64,000 nucleotides of DNA from Arthrospiribacter ruber (GTDB lineage: Bacteria > Bacteroidota > Bacteroidia > Cytophagales > Cyclobacteriaceae): the NCBI RefSeq assembly GCF_019343195.1, contig NZ_RPHB01000007.1, forward strand, positions 186,001 through 250,000. The letters are read 5' to 3'. The notes beneath the pieces are model-generated. The model was not told the DNA's origin. It made no database searches and was given only the letters and a program-made list of their open reading frames with translations. Positions 51,816 through 60,009 of the stretch are shown here, in pieces. The translations under genes and the position numbers were made by a program. Position 1 is the first letter of the stretch. Each line of letters begins with the position of its first letter.

Positions 51816-52349
51816 TTAAAGTCCCCTGAATGCAGGAGGTTCAATGCCGTTGGCTCTGATATAAGAGATCGCAGCACCTCTGTGATGTGTGGTGTGGTCA
51901 TCTATCAAAGACATCACCTGTCTTTTAGTAGCTGTATTGCCACCAAAGATTTCAATGCTTTCACCCCATTCACTTTCAGGCACAGATTGGAATACCTTCT
52001 TTGCATATTCAAAGCAAAGCTTTACATGGGCTTTGATTTCCTCTTTTCCAGAAGGAGTTGCTTCCAAAATGTCCTTGGCATCAGGTCCGCCGAGAAACCT
52101 TTGGCTAATTCCGGCAGCAGCACCGGAAAGATGCAAAATCTGCTCCTTAAAACTCATTGCGGACTCATGTGGCTTGTAATCCAATTTGTCCTCAGGCATT
52201 TTATCCACCACATCCATAGTAAACTGCATGCTTCCCTCCCACTTTGAAAGAAACTCCTCCATAGTAGTCTGGGCATTGGCACCTAAAGAAGCCACTAGAA
52301 ATAATCCAATGGCACAGGCGGCTGAAAAGAATTTTTGTCTGATTGTCAT
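51816..52349 (-). CDS. Exported DinB-family protein
   Basis: 177 residues from the ATG at 52349, which gives the signal peptide MTIRQKFFSAACAIGLFLVASLGANAQ; the frame extends to 52403 without benefit. The mature part is a four-helix bundle of the DinB/YfiT metal-binding superfamily, with the metal histidines in EQILHLSG and DDHTTHHRGAAISYIRANG (His-x3-His). Family members bind zinc or nickel and include thiol-dependent transferases. Export to the periplasm is unusual. Substrate unknown. Confidence 0.85.
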   Translation of the reverse strand: MTIRQKFFSAACAIGLFLVASLGANAQTTMEEFLSKWEGSMQFTMDVVDKMPEDKLDYKPHESAMSFKEQILHLSGAAAGISQRFLGGPDAKDILEATPSGKEEIKAHVKLCFEYAKKVFQSVPESEWGESIEIFGGNTATKRQVMSLIDDHTTHHRGAAISYIRANGIEPPAFRGL

Positions 52350-52413
52350 AACATCTGTATTTAGAATAAAGTATAAATATCCGTTGATCCCGGTTGATTT
52401 CAAACCATTTTGA

Positions 52414-52421
52414 TAACTTTG
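52414..52421 (+). promoter_or_regulatory. Predicted -7 box 5 nt before the gldD ATG
   Basis: TAACTTTG is a perfect TAnnTTTG match that ends 5 nt before the ATG at 52427. TTGA at 52394-52397 is the nearest upstream element, 16 nt away. Confidence 0.4.
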
Positions 52422-52426
52422 AATGT

Positions 52427-53002
52427 ATGCGTAGAGTTATTGCCACATTGATACTAATATCTTTACTCTCTGCCTGTCAGGGAGATTACTTTCCAAAACC
52501 CAAAGGTTATAACAGAATAGACCTTCCGGAGAGGGAGTTCACCCAGCTGGAAAAAGACAAACCATATACTTTTGAGCATTCTGTACATAGCATTGTAGAA
52601 CCTGATAGTTTCAATCTGGCAGAAAAATACTGGATCAACCTCAATTACAGGGATCTGGGAGGAAAAGTACACCTTACCTACCTGCAACTGGACACCAAGG
52701 ACAAGGATGTCAAAGCAGTCCTTAATGATGCCATCAACCTCACTGCCAAACACCAGGTAAAGGCTTATGGCATTGATGAATCAGTAGGACTGACACCAAA
52801 TGGATATACCGCTGTAGTGGCGGAACTATCGGGCGAAGTCCCTACACAGTTTCAATTTTTTGTGACTGACTCAACCAAGAATTTCCTCAGGGGAGCACTT
52901 TACTTTGATACCGCGATGAAAAATGATTCTTTGGCACCCTCCATTGAATATATCAAAACAGATATGGTACACCTGATGAATACTTTGGAGTTTAAAAAAT
53001 AA
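52427..53002 (+). CDS. gldD: Gliding motility lipoprotein GldD
   Basis: 191 residues from the ATG at 52427. The lipoprotein signal is RRVIATLILISLLSAC. The mature protein begins QGDYFPKPKGYNRIDLPEREFTQLEKDKPYTFEHSVHS, the conserved GldD opening, and includes YWINLNYRDLGGKVHLTYL and GALYFDTAMKNDSLAPSIEYIKTDMVHLMNTLEF. In Flavobacterium GldD is needed for gliding and for T9SS function. The gene usually travels with gldE; here gldE is not adjacent. The three T9SS-cargo genes at 1-8247 fit with its presence. Confidence 0.92.
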   Translation: MRRVIATLILISLLSACQGDYFPKPKGYNRIDLPEREFTQLEKDKPYTFEHSVHSIVEPDSFNLAEKYWINLNYRDLGGKVHLTYLQLDTKDKDVKAVLNDAINLTAKHQVKAYGIDESVGLTPNGYTAVVAELSGEVPTQFQFFVTDSTKNFLRGALYFDTAMKNDSLAPSIEYIKTDMVHLMNTLEFKK

Positions 53003-53020
53003 GGTTTGCCAAAGCATTAA

Positions 53021-53053
53021 AGCTTTTCCAAAGTACTCCACTTTGGAAAAGCT
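53021..53053. terminator. Hairpin between convergent gldD and symporter genes
   Basis: AGCTTTTCCAAAGT and ACTTTGGAAAAGCT form a 14-bp stem with a 5-nt loop. Neither side has a strong T-run, so it may be a weak bidirectional terminator. Confidence 0.55.
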
Positions 53054-53066
53054 CTTCTGCTATCTT

Positions 53067-54842
53067 TTAACGCATCTTTTTCCAGCTCCTGAATATAATC
53101 ACTCCTCCTGCAATAGCTACTACAGTGGCTATGATCGCAGAAAGCGTATTTCCATAAATCCAGAACCCTACTGCAAAAAGTACGGCATAGACCATAATAG
53201 AGCCGATAAGCATCAAGCCAATTTCCATAGGAAGCTGACCCTGCTCCTGCTTTTCTTCAGGAAATCTGTCCAGTACTTTTTTCCAGCCAAATGAAGCAGG
53301 TCTCACTTTTCTATAAAATGACACCAAAACCTCATCTTTTTCAGGTTTGGTCATTAAGGTGGCCAAAATCCAGCCTACAGTAGTAATGCCCACTCCGTAT
53401 AAAAGCTTTAAATAAGCCATATCTTCCGGTATTGGGATCAATTGAATATTTGGATTGATAACCTCAAAAAAGATAGCCACTGCAAATGAAATCACCATTG
53501 CGTAAATCTCTGTGTAAGCATTGATCCTCCACCAAAACCAACGGAGAATAAATATCAATCCTGTTCCCGCACCGATCTGTAAGAGTATGTTGAAGGCTTC
53601 CAATGCATTGGAAAGAGCCAACGCAAGAAATGCTGCCAAAACCATCAGCAGGACTGTGGATAACCTACCTACCATAACCAGCTCCTTGTCTGTGGCCTCA
53701 GGCTTGAGAAATCTAAGGTAAAAATCATTGACCACATAAGAAGACCCCCAATTCAGGTGTGTGGATAAAGTGGACATCACCGCTGCTATCAGAGAAGCCA
53801 GGACAATACCTATCAAACCTGTGGGCAGAAAGGTCAGCATGGCAGAATAGGCCAGGTCATTGCCCAACTTATCCACAGGAATATGCGGAAATGCTTCCTG
53901 CATATCAGAGACATTTGGGAAAATGATCAGGGAAGAAAGGGCTATGATGATCCAGGGCCAAGGCCTCATCCCATAGTGGGCAATATTGAAAAACAAGGTG
54001 GCACCAATGGCATTTTTTTCATCTTTGGCAGAAAGCATCCTTTGTGCGATATACCCTCCGCCACCAGGTTCCGCACCGGGGTACCAGGTTGCCCACCATT
54101 GTATGGCCAATGGCATGATCAAAAGGGGAACGACCAAGTTCCAATTGTTGAAATCCGGGAAAAAATCCAACTTATCAGAAACATTAGGATGGGTCAGGAG
54201 ATTATCCAAAGATCCTATCTCCGGCATATCCAAAACGTAAATAGCAGCCCCTATCGCACCGGCCATGGCGATAAAAAACTGGAAGAAGTCTGTCAATAGT
54301 ACGCCTTTCAAACCCCCAAGAGAAGAATAAATTACAGTCACTACAGAGGCTATCAACAAGGTCTCTACCGGACTCAGACCTAACATCACCCCACCTATTT
54401 TTATTGCCGCTAAAGATACAGTGGCCATAATGACCACATTGAAAAAAACACCTAAGTAAAGGGCACGAAAGGCCCTAAGAAATGCCGCCGGCTTGCCACC
54501 ATACCTCAGCTCATAAAACTCCAGGTCCGTGGTCACCTCTGACCTTCTCCAAAGTTTGGCGTACACAAATACGGTCAACATTCCCGTCAAAAGGAATGCC
54601 CACCAGACCCAGTTGCCCGAAACCCCGTCCTTTCTGACTATGTCAGTGACCAAATTAGGAGTATCAGCGGAGAATGTGGTAGCAACCATGGACACCCCGA
54701 GTAGCCACCAAGGCATATTCCGTCCGGAAAGAAAAAATTCTTTGGCGGACTTTCCCGCCTTCTTGGAGGTAAAGACACCGATCAGCATAGAAATGACAAA
54801 GAAGGCTAAAATAATGCCCCAGTCGATCAGAGAAATATTCAT
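53067..54842 (-). CDS. Sodium:solute symporter (SSS family)
   Basis: 591 residues with 13-14 transmembrane helices. SSS signatures: DWGIILAFFVISMLIGVFTSKKAGKSAKEFFLSGRNMPWW at the N-terminus, SMVATTFSADTPNLVTDIVRKDG (unwound helix 1 and Na+ site), YSSLGGLKGVLLTDFFQFFIAMAGAI, and ASLIAAVMSTLSTHLNWGSSYVVNDFYLRF. It imports a solute with Na+ across the inner membrane. Substrate is not fixed by the sequence; a divergent NahK-like sugar kinase suggests a sugar or amino sugar (inference). Confidence 0.93.
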   Translation of the reverse strand: MNISLIDWGIILAFFVISMLIGVFTSKKAGKSAKEFFLSGRNMPWWLLGVSMVATTFSADTPNLVTDIVRKDGVSGNWVWWAFLLTGMLTVFVYAKLWRRSEVTTDLEFYELRYGGKPAAFLRAFRALYLGVFFNVVIMATVSLAAIKIGGVMLGLSPVETLLIASVVTVIYSSLGGLKGVLLTDFFQFFIAMAGAIGAAIYVLDMPEIGSLDNLLTHPNVSDKLDFFPDFNNWNLVVPLLIMPLAIQWWATWYPGAEPGGGGYIAQRMLSAKDEKNAIGATLFFNIAHYGMRPWPWIIIALSSLIIFPNVSDMQEAFPHIPVDKLGNDLAYSAMLTFLPTGLIGIVLASLIAAVMSTLSTHLNWGSSYVVNDFYLRFLKPEATDKELVMVGRLSTVLLMVLAAFLALALSNALEAFNILLQIGAGTGLIFILRWFWWRINAYTEIYAMVISFAVAIFFEVINPNIQLIPIPEDMAYLKLLYGVGITTVGWILATLMTKPEKDEVLVSFYRKVRPASFGWKKVLDRFPEEKQEQGQLPMEIGLMLIGSIMVYAVLFAVGFWIYGNTLSAIIATVVAIAGGVIIFRSWKKMR

Positions 54843-55015
54843 AGGCTTTGGGATTCTTAGGTAATATTGGGAAGGGTTTGTTAATTTTTTTAATTTTCCT
54901 TATTAAACTTCTTTAATAAATTTTACTAATGTAAATATTTATGCAGTATTTGCAAAGGGTCTGATTCCAAATTAGACAAATTTACCGCAGTTTTGGACTT
55001 TGATTTCCCTTATTT

Positions 55016-56068
55016 ATGTCTGAAAAATTAGACCATACAACAAAACCGCCTTTTTGGATTTCCGAATTAGAGAATAAATATGATTTTAGGCTGGAACCTA
55101 ATAGTCTTGTTCCCTTTGGCGATGGACATATCCACAAAACTTTTCGTGTAGACAGTACAGAAGGCCAATTGATTTTACAACAATTCAACAGCAAGGTCTT
55201 TACTGCACCTGAAAAAATCTCACACAATCACCTGATAATGCTCAGGGAGATCAATAGAAAAAACATTCCTTTTGATCTGCCCTTGCCTGTTCCCAATAAA
55301 AACGGAGAGGTATTTACCCAATTGACAGATGGTCTTTTCAGGTTTTCTCCTTATGTGGAAGGGATTTGCATGAATGAAATTGAGGATCCCCATCATGCTT
55401 TTATGGCGGCTAAAGCATTTTCACAGCTGATCAATGCGGGAAAACATATTCAGGCCAATGACCTACAGGAAGTGATAGGGGGTTTTAATGACCTGGAACT
55501 GAGATACAGGCAACTTTTAAAGGCTGTGGAAAACACCAAGAGGGAGCTAAATCATGAATTGAAGGAGCTGATTGACTTTTATCTTGATCAAAAAAAACTA
55601 GTAGAAGAATACAGGATTTGGGCTACTAAACTGCCTTTGAGACTTACTCACAATGACACTAAGATCAACAACCTCATTTTTTCTAAAGACTTATCCACAG
55701 TACAGGCAGTAATTGATCTTGATACCATTATGGCGGGATTTGCTTTTTACGATTTCGGAGACCTGGTGAGAACGGTAGCCTGTACAGAGCATGAGCATTC
55801 CATAAATTGGGAGAATATAAATGTGGATAAATCAAAGTATAAGGCGCTTTACGAGGGTTTTTTAGAAGGAGGTAAGGACTATTTGACGAAGAGTGAAATT
55901 GCTTCTTTAAGCTTCGGGGGAAAATTGATGACCTGTATCATGGGCTTTAGGTTCTTGGCAGACTACCTGAACGGTAATATTTACTACCAGATCAAATACG
56001 AAGCACAAAACCTCCACCGCGCCAAAAATCACATGTACTTGCTTCATGCTTTGGACCAAATAAATTAA
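55016..56068 (+). CDS. APH-family phosphotransferase (N-acetylhexosamine kinase-like)
   Basis: 350 residues with the aminoglycoside/choline kinase-like fold: FGDGHIHKTFRVDSTEGQLILQQFN (nucleotide loop and lysine-equivalent strand), catalytic loop LTHNDTKINNLIF with D214, and the metal site DLDTIMAGFAFYDFGDLVR. The combination and length resemble NahK-type N-acetylhexosamine 1-kinases rather than antibiotic kinases. It would use ATP to phosphorylate a small sugar. It is divergent from the SSS symporter gene, 173 nt away. Confidence 0.82.
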   Translation: MSEKLDHTTKPPFWISELENKYDFRLEPNSLVPFGDGHIHKTFRVDSTEGQLILQQFNSKVFTAPEKISHNHLIMLREINRKNIPFDLPLPVPNKNGEVFTQLTDGLFRFSPYVEGICMNEIEDPHHAFMAAKAFSQLINAGKHIQANDLQEVIGGFNDLELRYRQLLKAVENTKRELNHELKELIDFYLDQKKLVEEYRIWATKLPLRLTHNDTKINNLIFSKDLSTVQAVIDLDTIMAGFAFYDFGDLVRTVACTEHEHSINWENINVDKSKYKALYEGFLEGGKDYLTKSEIASLSFGGKLMTCIMGFRFLADYLNGNIYYQIKYEAQNLHRAKNHMYLLHALDQIN

Positions 56069-56336
56069 TATGTATATCCGCAATTATATCACTAACCAAT
56101 TTAAATAAGGACCTAGATCAATCCGATACTTATAGATATTTGATATTCATGGATAACTTGTCCCGGTTTATCGGGATTGGCTTGAAATCATAGGTTTATT
56201 TCAATATTTAGGTTCTACTAGTAAGTAAGCGGATAATCATGTAAATTAAAATTGGCCACACAGATCGTTCTTCTAACAGAGTAAAATGATGGCCTTATTA
56301 TCTGTGCGGATCTATGAAAATCTGTGGTTCAAAAAC
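56069..56336. repeat. Spacer with partial GATATT repeat and a short dyad
   Basis: GATACTTATAGATATTTG-GATATTC phrases (56129-56155) match the dispersed family, followed by TCCCGGTTTATCGGGA (56160-56175), a 5-bp dyad. No gene is visible. Confidence 0.5.
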
Positions 56337-58388
56337 CTACCTCCTTGTAAACTCATCCTTGGCTTCTTCGAGAAACTCAACAAAATTCTGCACATTGGTA
56401 TCATAGGCTTTGGGTCTTACAAGGAGCTCCTCATTGTGGTCCAAAATCACATAATAAGGTTGTGCATTATTGTTAAACCTGGTGATTTGAAAATCAGCGT
56501 TTTGCTTACCGATCGTCTTTTTCACTTTTCCATCATACTCCGAAGTATACCACTCCTCCTCCGGCAGTTCATAGCGCTCGTCAATGTACAAAGCCACCAT
56601 CACAAAGTCTTCCTTCAATCTTTGCAATACGGGTGCCTCGGACCATACCCTGGCCTCCATCTCCCGGCAATTGACACAACCATGACCGGTGAAGTCTATA
56701 AAAAGAGGTTTGCCATTTCTTTTGGAAGCTTCCAAAGCCTGTTCATAATCAAAGTACCCTTGAATTCCATGTGGGAAATGGAGAAATTCCGCATACTTAG
56801 GTACATCATCTAACTGATTCTCCTGGCTGCTGGCAATTCCTCTGTTTTCAGTCAGGTTAAAATCATGCGTAGCCATCGGAGGGAGGTACCCAGAAAGTGC
56901 CTTAAGAGGAGCACCCCACAAGCCCGGAATCAGATACACCACAAAAACAAAGGTGCTGATAGCCAGCATTAACCTCGGAACACTTATGTAATCCAAAGGA
57001 GAATCGTTCTTTGTCCTGATTTTTCCCAAAAGATAAAATCCAAGCAATGCAAAAATCACAATCCAAATGGCGATGTAAATGTCCCTGTCCAGAAGGCCCC
57101 AATGGTATACCTGATCAGCTACGGAAAGGAACTTGAAGGCCAGGGCCAATTCCAAAAAGCCCAAAACCACCTTTACCGAATTCAGCCACCCACCTGATTT
57201 AGGCAAGGAATTCAACCACTCGGGAAAGATCGCAAACAAGGTAAAAGGGATGGCAAATGCCAATGAAAAAGCAAACATCCCGGCTATGGGAGTAATGAAG
57301 TCTCCACCTGCTGCTTTGATCAAAATGGATCCTACAATAGGTCCAGTGCATGAAAAGGAAACCAAAACCAAGGTGAAAGCCATAAAGAAAATCCCGGTAA
57401 GGCCACCTTTATCCGCTTTGGCATCAATCTTATTTACAAAACTGCTCGGCAAGGTAAGTTCAAACATGCCCAAAAAGGCAAATGCAAAAAAGATAAATAC
57501 CAAGAAAAAAAAGACATTGGGCACCCAATGCGTGGACAACCAGTTGGCAAATTCAGGACCTTGGATGGCTGCCACTGCGGTACCTGCAATGGTATATATC
57601 GCAATGATGGACAGTCCATATATCGAGGCATTTCTGATTCCCTGTATCCGGGACTTGGACCTGCCCGTAAAGAATGTCACCGTCATTGGGATCATAGGAA
57701 ACACGCAGGGGGTAAGTAAGGCTGCCAAACCTGCCAAAAAAGCCACAATCATAAACCCAATCAAACCTGCCTGATCTTCTTCTTCCAAATCTATAAAAGA
57801 ACGGCCCGAATCCTGATTTTCGCCATTACCCTGTTCGACCTGCGGTTCTTCATTTTCAACTTCACTTGATTCTGGGCTATCAGTATTCCCCACATCTGAA
57901 TTGGCAGACCCCTCTGCTTGGGCAGTCAGTATAAAATCTTCATCAAAGGGAATGCATTGCCCGGTAACATCTGAACACATTTGATACCCAATGGAGCCCT
58001 CGATGGAGACATTACTTCCCGTAATTTTGATTTTTTGTTCGAAAGTCCCTGTCCCTTCAAAATAAGTCACATCACCTTCCCAGATTTCGTCAAATTTGGA
58101 TTTGGGATTGACGGCCTTTAACTCCCCTGTCAATTCCAGCCCAGAAGACTTATCCACATTCAGTTCTGTCAACATTGGCCCCAGATCCGGGTCAAAGTCA
58201 TTGCTGTAAATGTACCAATCTTTGGGAATTTGGGCTTTGAATACAATTTTAGCCTCCTCTCCGACCTTTAGGTTCTTTTTATCCAACTCAATGGACCAGT
58301 TAGGCGGAGCAATAAGCTGCGCAAATGACTGTACGCTGATCAGCAGGGAGAAAAGCAAAACCAAAGTAGACTTGAAATATGCAGACAT
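56337..58388 (-). CDS. dsbD: Thiol:disulfide interchange protein DsbD
   Basis: 683 residues with three parts. The periplasmic N-terminal domain (24-~155, after a signal peptide ending SFAQ) has the redox pair C138 and C145 in MCSDVTGQC. An acidic linker (~157-205) is followed by 8-9 helices with the first redox Cys C228 in LTPCVFPMIPMTVTFFTG and a second Cys in SFSCTGPIVGS. The C-terminal thioredoxin-like domain has CVNC at 571-574 and a cis-Pro in AQPYYV. It moves electrons from cytosolic thioredoxin to periplasmic disulfide and cytochrome c maturation enzymes. Confidence 0.94.
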   Translation of the reverse strand: MSAYFKSTLVLLFSLLISVQSFAQLIAPPNWSIELDKKNLKVGEEAKIVFKAQIPKDWYIYSNDFDPDLGPMLTELNVDKSSGLELTGELKAVNPKSKFDEIWEGDVTYFEGTGTFEQKIKITGSNVSIEGSIGYQMCSDVTGQCIPFDEDFILTAQAEGSANSDVGNTDSPESSEVENEEPQVEQGNGENQDSGRSFIDLEEEDQAGLIGFMIVAFLAGLAALLTPCVFPMIPMTVTFFTGRSKSRIQGIRNASIYGLSIIAIYTIAGTAVAAIQGPEFANWLSTHWVPNVFFFLVFIFFAFAFLGMFELTLPSSFVNKIDAKADKGGLTGIFFMAFTLVLVSFSCTGPIVGSILIKAAGGDFITPIAGMFAFSLAFAIPFTLFAIFPEWLNSLPKSGGWLNSVKVVLGFLELALAFKFLSVADQVYHWGLLDRDIYIAIWIVIFALLGFYLLGKIRTKNDSPLDYISVPRLMLAISTFVFVVYLIPGLWGAPLKALSGYLPPMATHDFNLTENRGIASSQENQLDDVPKYAEFLHFPHGIQGYFDYEQALEASKRNGKPLFIDFTGHGCVNCREMEARVWSEAPVLQRLKEDFVMVALYIDERYELPEEEWYTSEYDGKVKKTIGKQNADFQITRFNNNAQPYYVILDHNEELLVRPKAYDTNVQNFVEFLEEAKDEFTRR

Positions 58389-58465
58389 TTTTGGGGGTTG
58401 TTATTCTAAGGATTAATAATGAAGAATTTCAAGGTTTAGTTCATCTTCACTAACTCAAAAAGAAA

Positions 58466-58491
58466 ATCACCGGAAATTTTATTCCGGTGAT
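58466..58491 (-). terminator. Terminator after the dipeptidase gene
   Basis: ATCACCGGAA and TTCCGGTGAT form a 10-bp stem with a 6-nt loop; on the minus strand it is followed by TTTTCTTTTTG. It separates the dipeptidase gene from dsbD downstream. Confidence 0.8.
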
Positions 58492-58498
58492 GATTCAA

Positions 58499-59887
58499 TT
58501 ATTTAGAAGCTTCTTCTTTAAAGTGTTTGAAGAAAGAAGCTATCGTTTCGATTCCCATCAGGTAATTTTTGACACCATAGTGCTCATTAGGAGAGTGAAG
58601 GGCATCGGTATCCAATCCGAAGCCCAAAAGAATAGGATCTAGGCCCAACTCTTTTTGGAACAAAGCACATATCGGAATTGATCCTCCTTCTCTGGTAGGG
58701 ATCGCTTTTTTCCCAAAAGCTTCCTGAATCGCCAAATCGGCCGCTCTATATCCCGGTGTTTCCGTGGACACTACCGCAGCAGCCCCACCGTGATGTGGTG
58801 TAACTTTTACTTTTACTGATTTGGGGGCGATGGACTTGAAGTGTTCTTCAAAAAGCTTCGCAATCTCCTTATGGTCCTGATTGGGCACGAGCCTCATGGA
58901 GATTTTAGCATAAGCTTTGGAAGGCAAAACAGTCTTGGCACCTTCTCCGGTATAACCGCCCCAGATACCGTTCACATCTAAGGTCGGCCTGATTCCCACT
59001 CTTTCAATGGTAGAAAAACCCGCCTCACCATGTACATCTTCTATGTCCAGTTCCTTTTTGTATGCTTCCAGGTCAAATGGAGCTTTGTTCAGGTTGTCAC
59101 GGTATTCCTGGGAATACTCTTCCACTTTGTCATAAAAGCCCGGAATTGTAATATGGTTGTTTTCGTCCTGAAGGGAAGCGATCATTTTGCAAAGGATATT
59201 GATCGGGTTTCCAACAGCTCCACCGTAAGTACCGGAATGGAGATCCCGGTTTGGCCCGATGACTTCCACCTGCATATAGGCCAAGCCTCGCAGTCCCACT
59301 GTTACTGATGGGTTTTCCAATGAAATCATGTGAGTATCGGAGACGAGCACCACATCGGCTTTTAGCTTTTCTTTATTTTCTTTTACGAAAATATCCAAGT
59401 GTTCAGAGCCAACTTCCTCTTCTCCTTCAATCATAAATTTCACATTGCAAGGCAAAGCCTCATTGGCCATCATGGCTTCAAAAGCTTTCACATGCATATA
59501 AAACTGACCTTTATCATCAGCTGAACCTCTGGCGAAAATAGCACCCTCGGGATGTCTGGGAGTTTTTTTAATAACGGGTTCAAATGGAGGTGAATCCCAA
59601 AGCTCGTAGGGATCTGCGGGTTGCACATCGTAATGTCCATAAACCAGCACTGTAGGCAAGCTAGGATCAATTATTTTTTCCCCATAGACTATTGGGTATC
59701 CGGCAGTCTGACAGACCTCGACCTGATCAGCACCTGCTTTTTCAAGACTCTCTTTTACAAATTCTGCTGCCTTGAAGACATCATCTTTAAATTTTGGGTC
59801 TGCACTTACTGAGGGAATCCTCAATAATTCAAAAAGTTCTTCAATAAACCGTTGTTGATTCTCTGAAATAAATTGTTTAACTGACAT
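58499..59887 (-). CDS. M20 family metallo-dipeptidase
   Basis: 462 residues, close to carnosinase/CNDP-type M20 dipeptidases. The metal site is visible: GHYDVQPADPYELWDSPPFEP (first His and Asp), GSADDKGQ (bridging Asp), EGEEEVGS (catalytic Glu pair), DTHMI (Asp) and, near the end, a His in DALHSPNEH. The lid/dimerisation domain lies at ~190-350, with DLHSGTYGGAVGNP. It hydrolyses dipeptides and small peptides in the cytosol (no signal peptide). Confidence 0.92.
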   Translation of the reverse strand: MSVKQFISENQQRFIEELFELLRIPSVSADPKFKDDVFKAAEFVKESLEKAGADQVEVCQTAGYPIVYGEKIIDPSLPTVLVYGHYDVQPADPYELWDSPPFEPVIKKTPRHPEGAIFARGSADDKGQFYMHVKAFEAMMANEALPCNVKFMIEGEEEVGSEHLDIFVKENKEKLKADVVLVSDTHMISLENPSVTVGLRGLAYMQVEVIGPNRDLHSGTYGGAVGNPINILCKMIASLQDENNHITIPGFYDKVEEYSQEYRDNLNKAPFDLEAYKKELDIEDVHGEAGFSTIERVGIRPTLDVNGIWGGYTGEGAKTVLPSKAYAKISMRLVPNQDHKEIAKLFEEHFKSIAPKSVKVKVTPHHGGAAAVVSTETPGYRAADLAIQEAFGKKAIPTREGGSIPICALFQKELGLDPILLGFGLDTDALHSPNEHYGVKNYLMGIETIASFFKHFKEEASK

Positions 59888-60009
59888 TATATTTGAGTTT
59901 TTATTCTATTCGCAATTTGTTTTTAAAAGGCTTATTGCCAAGTCCAAAACCAATTTATAAAATTACGCTATATTTAAAGAATTGCCTATTTTACAAAAAA
60001 CTTTTATCC

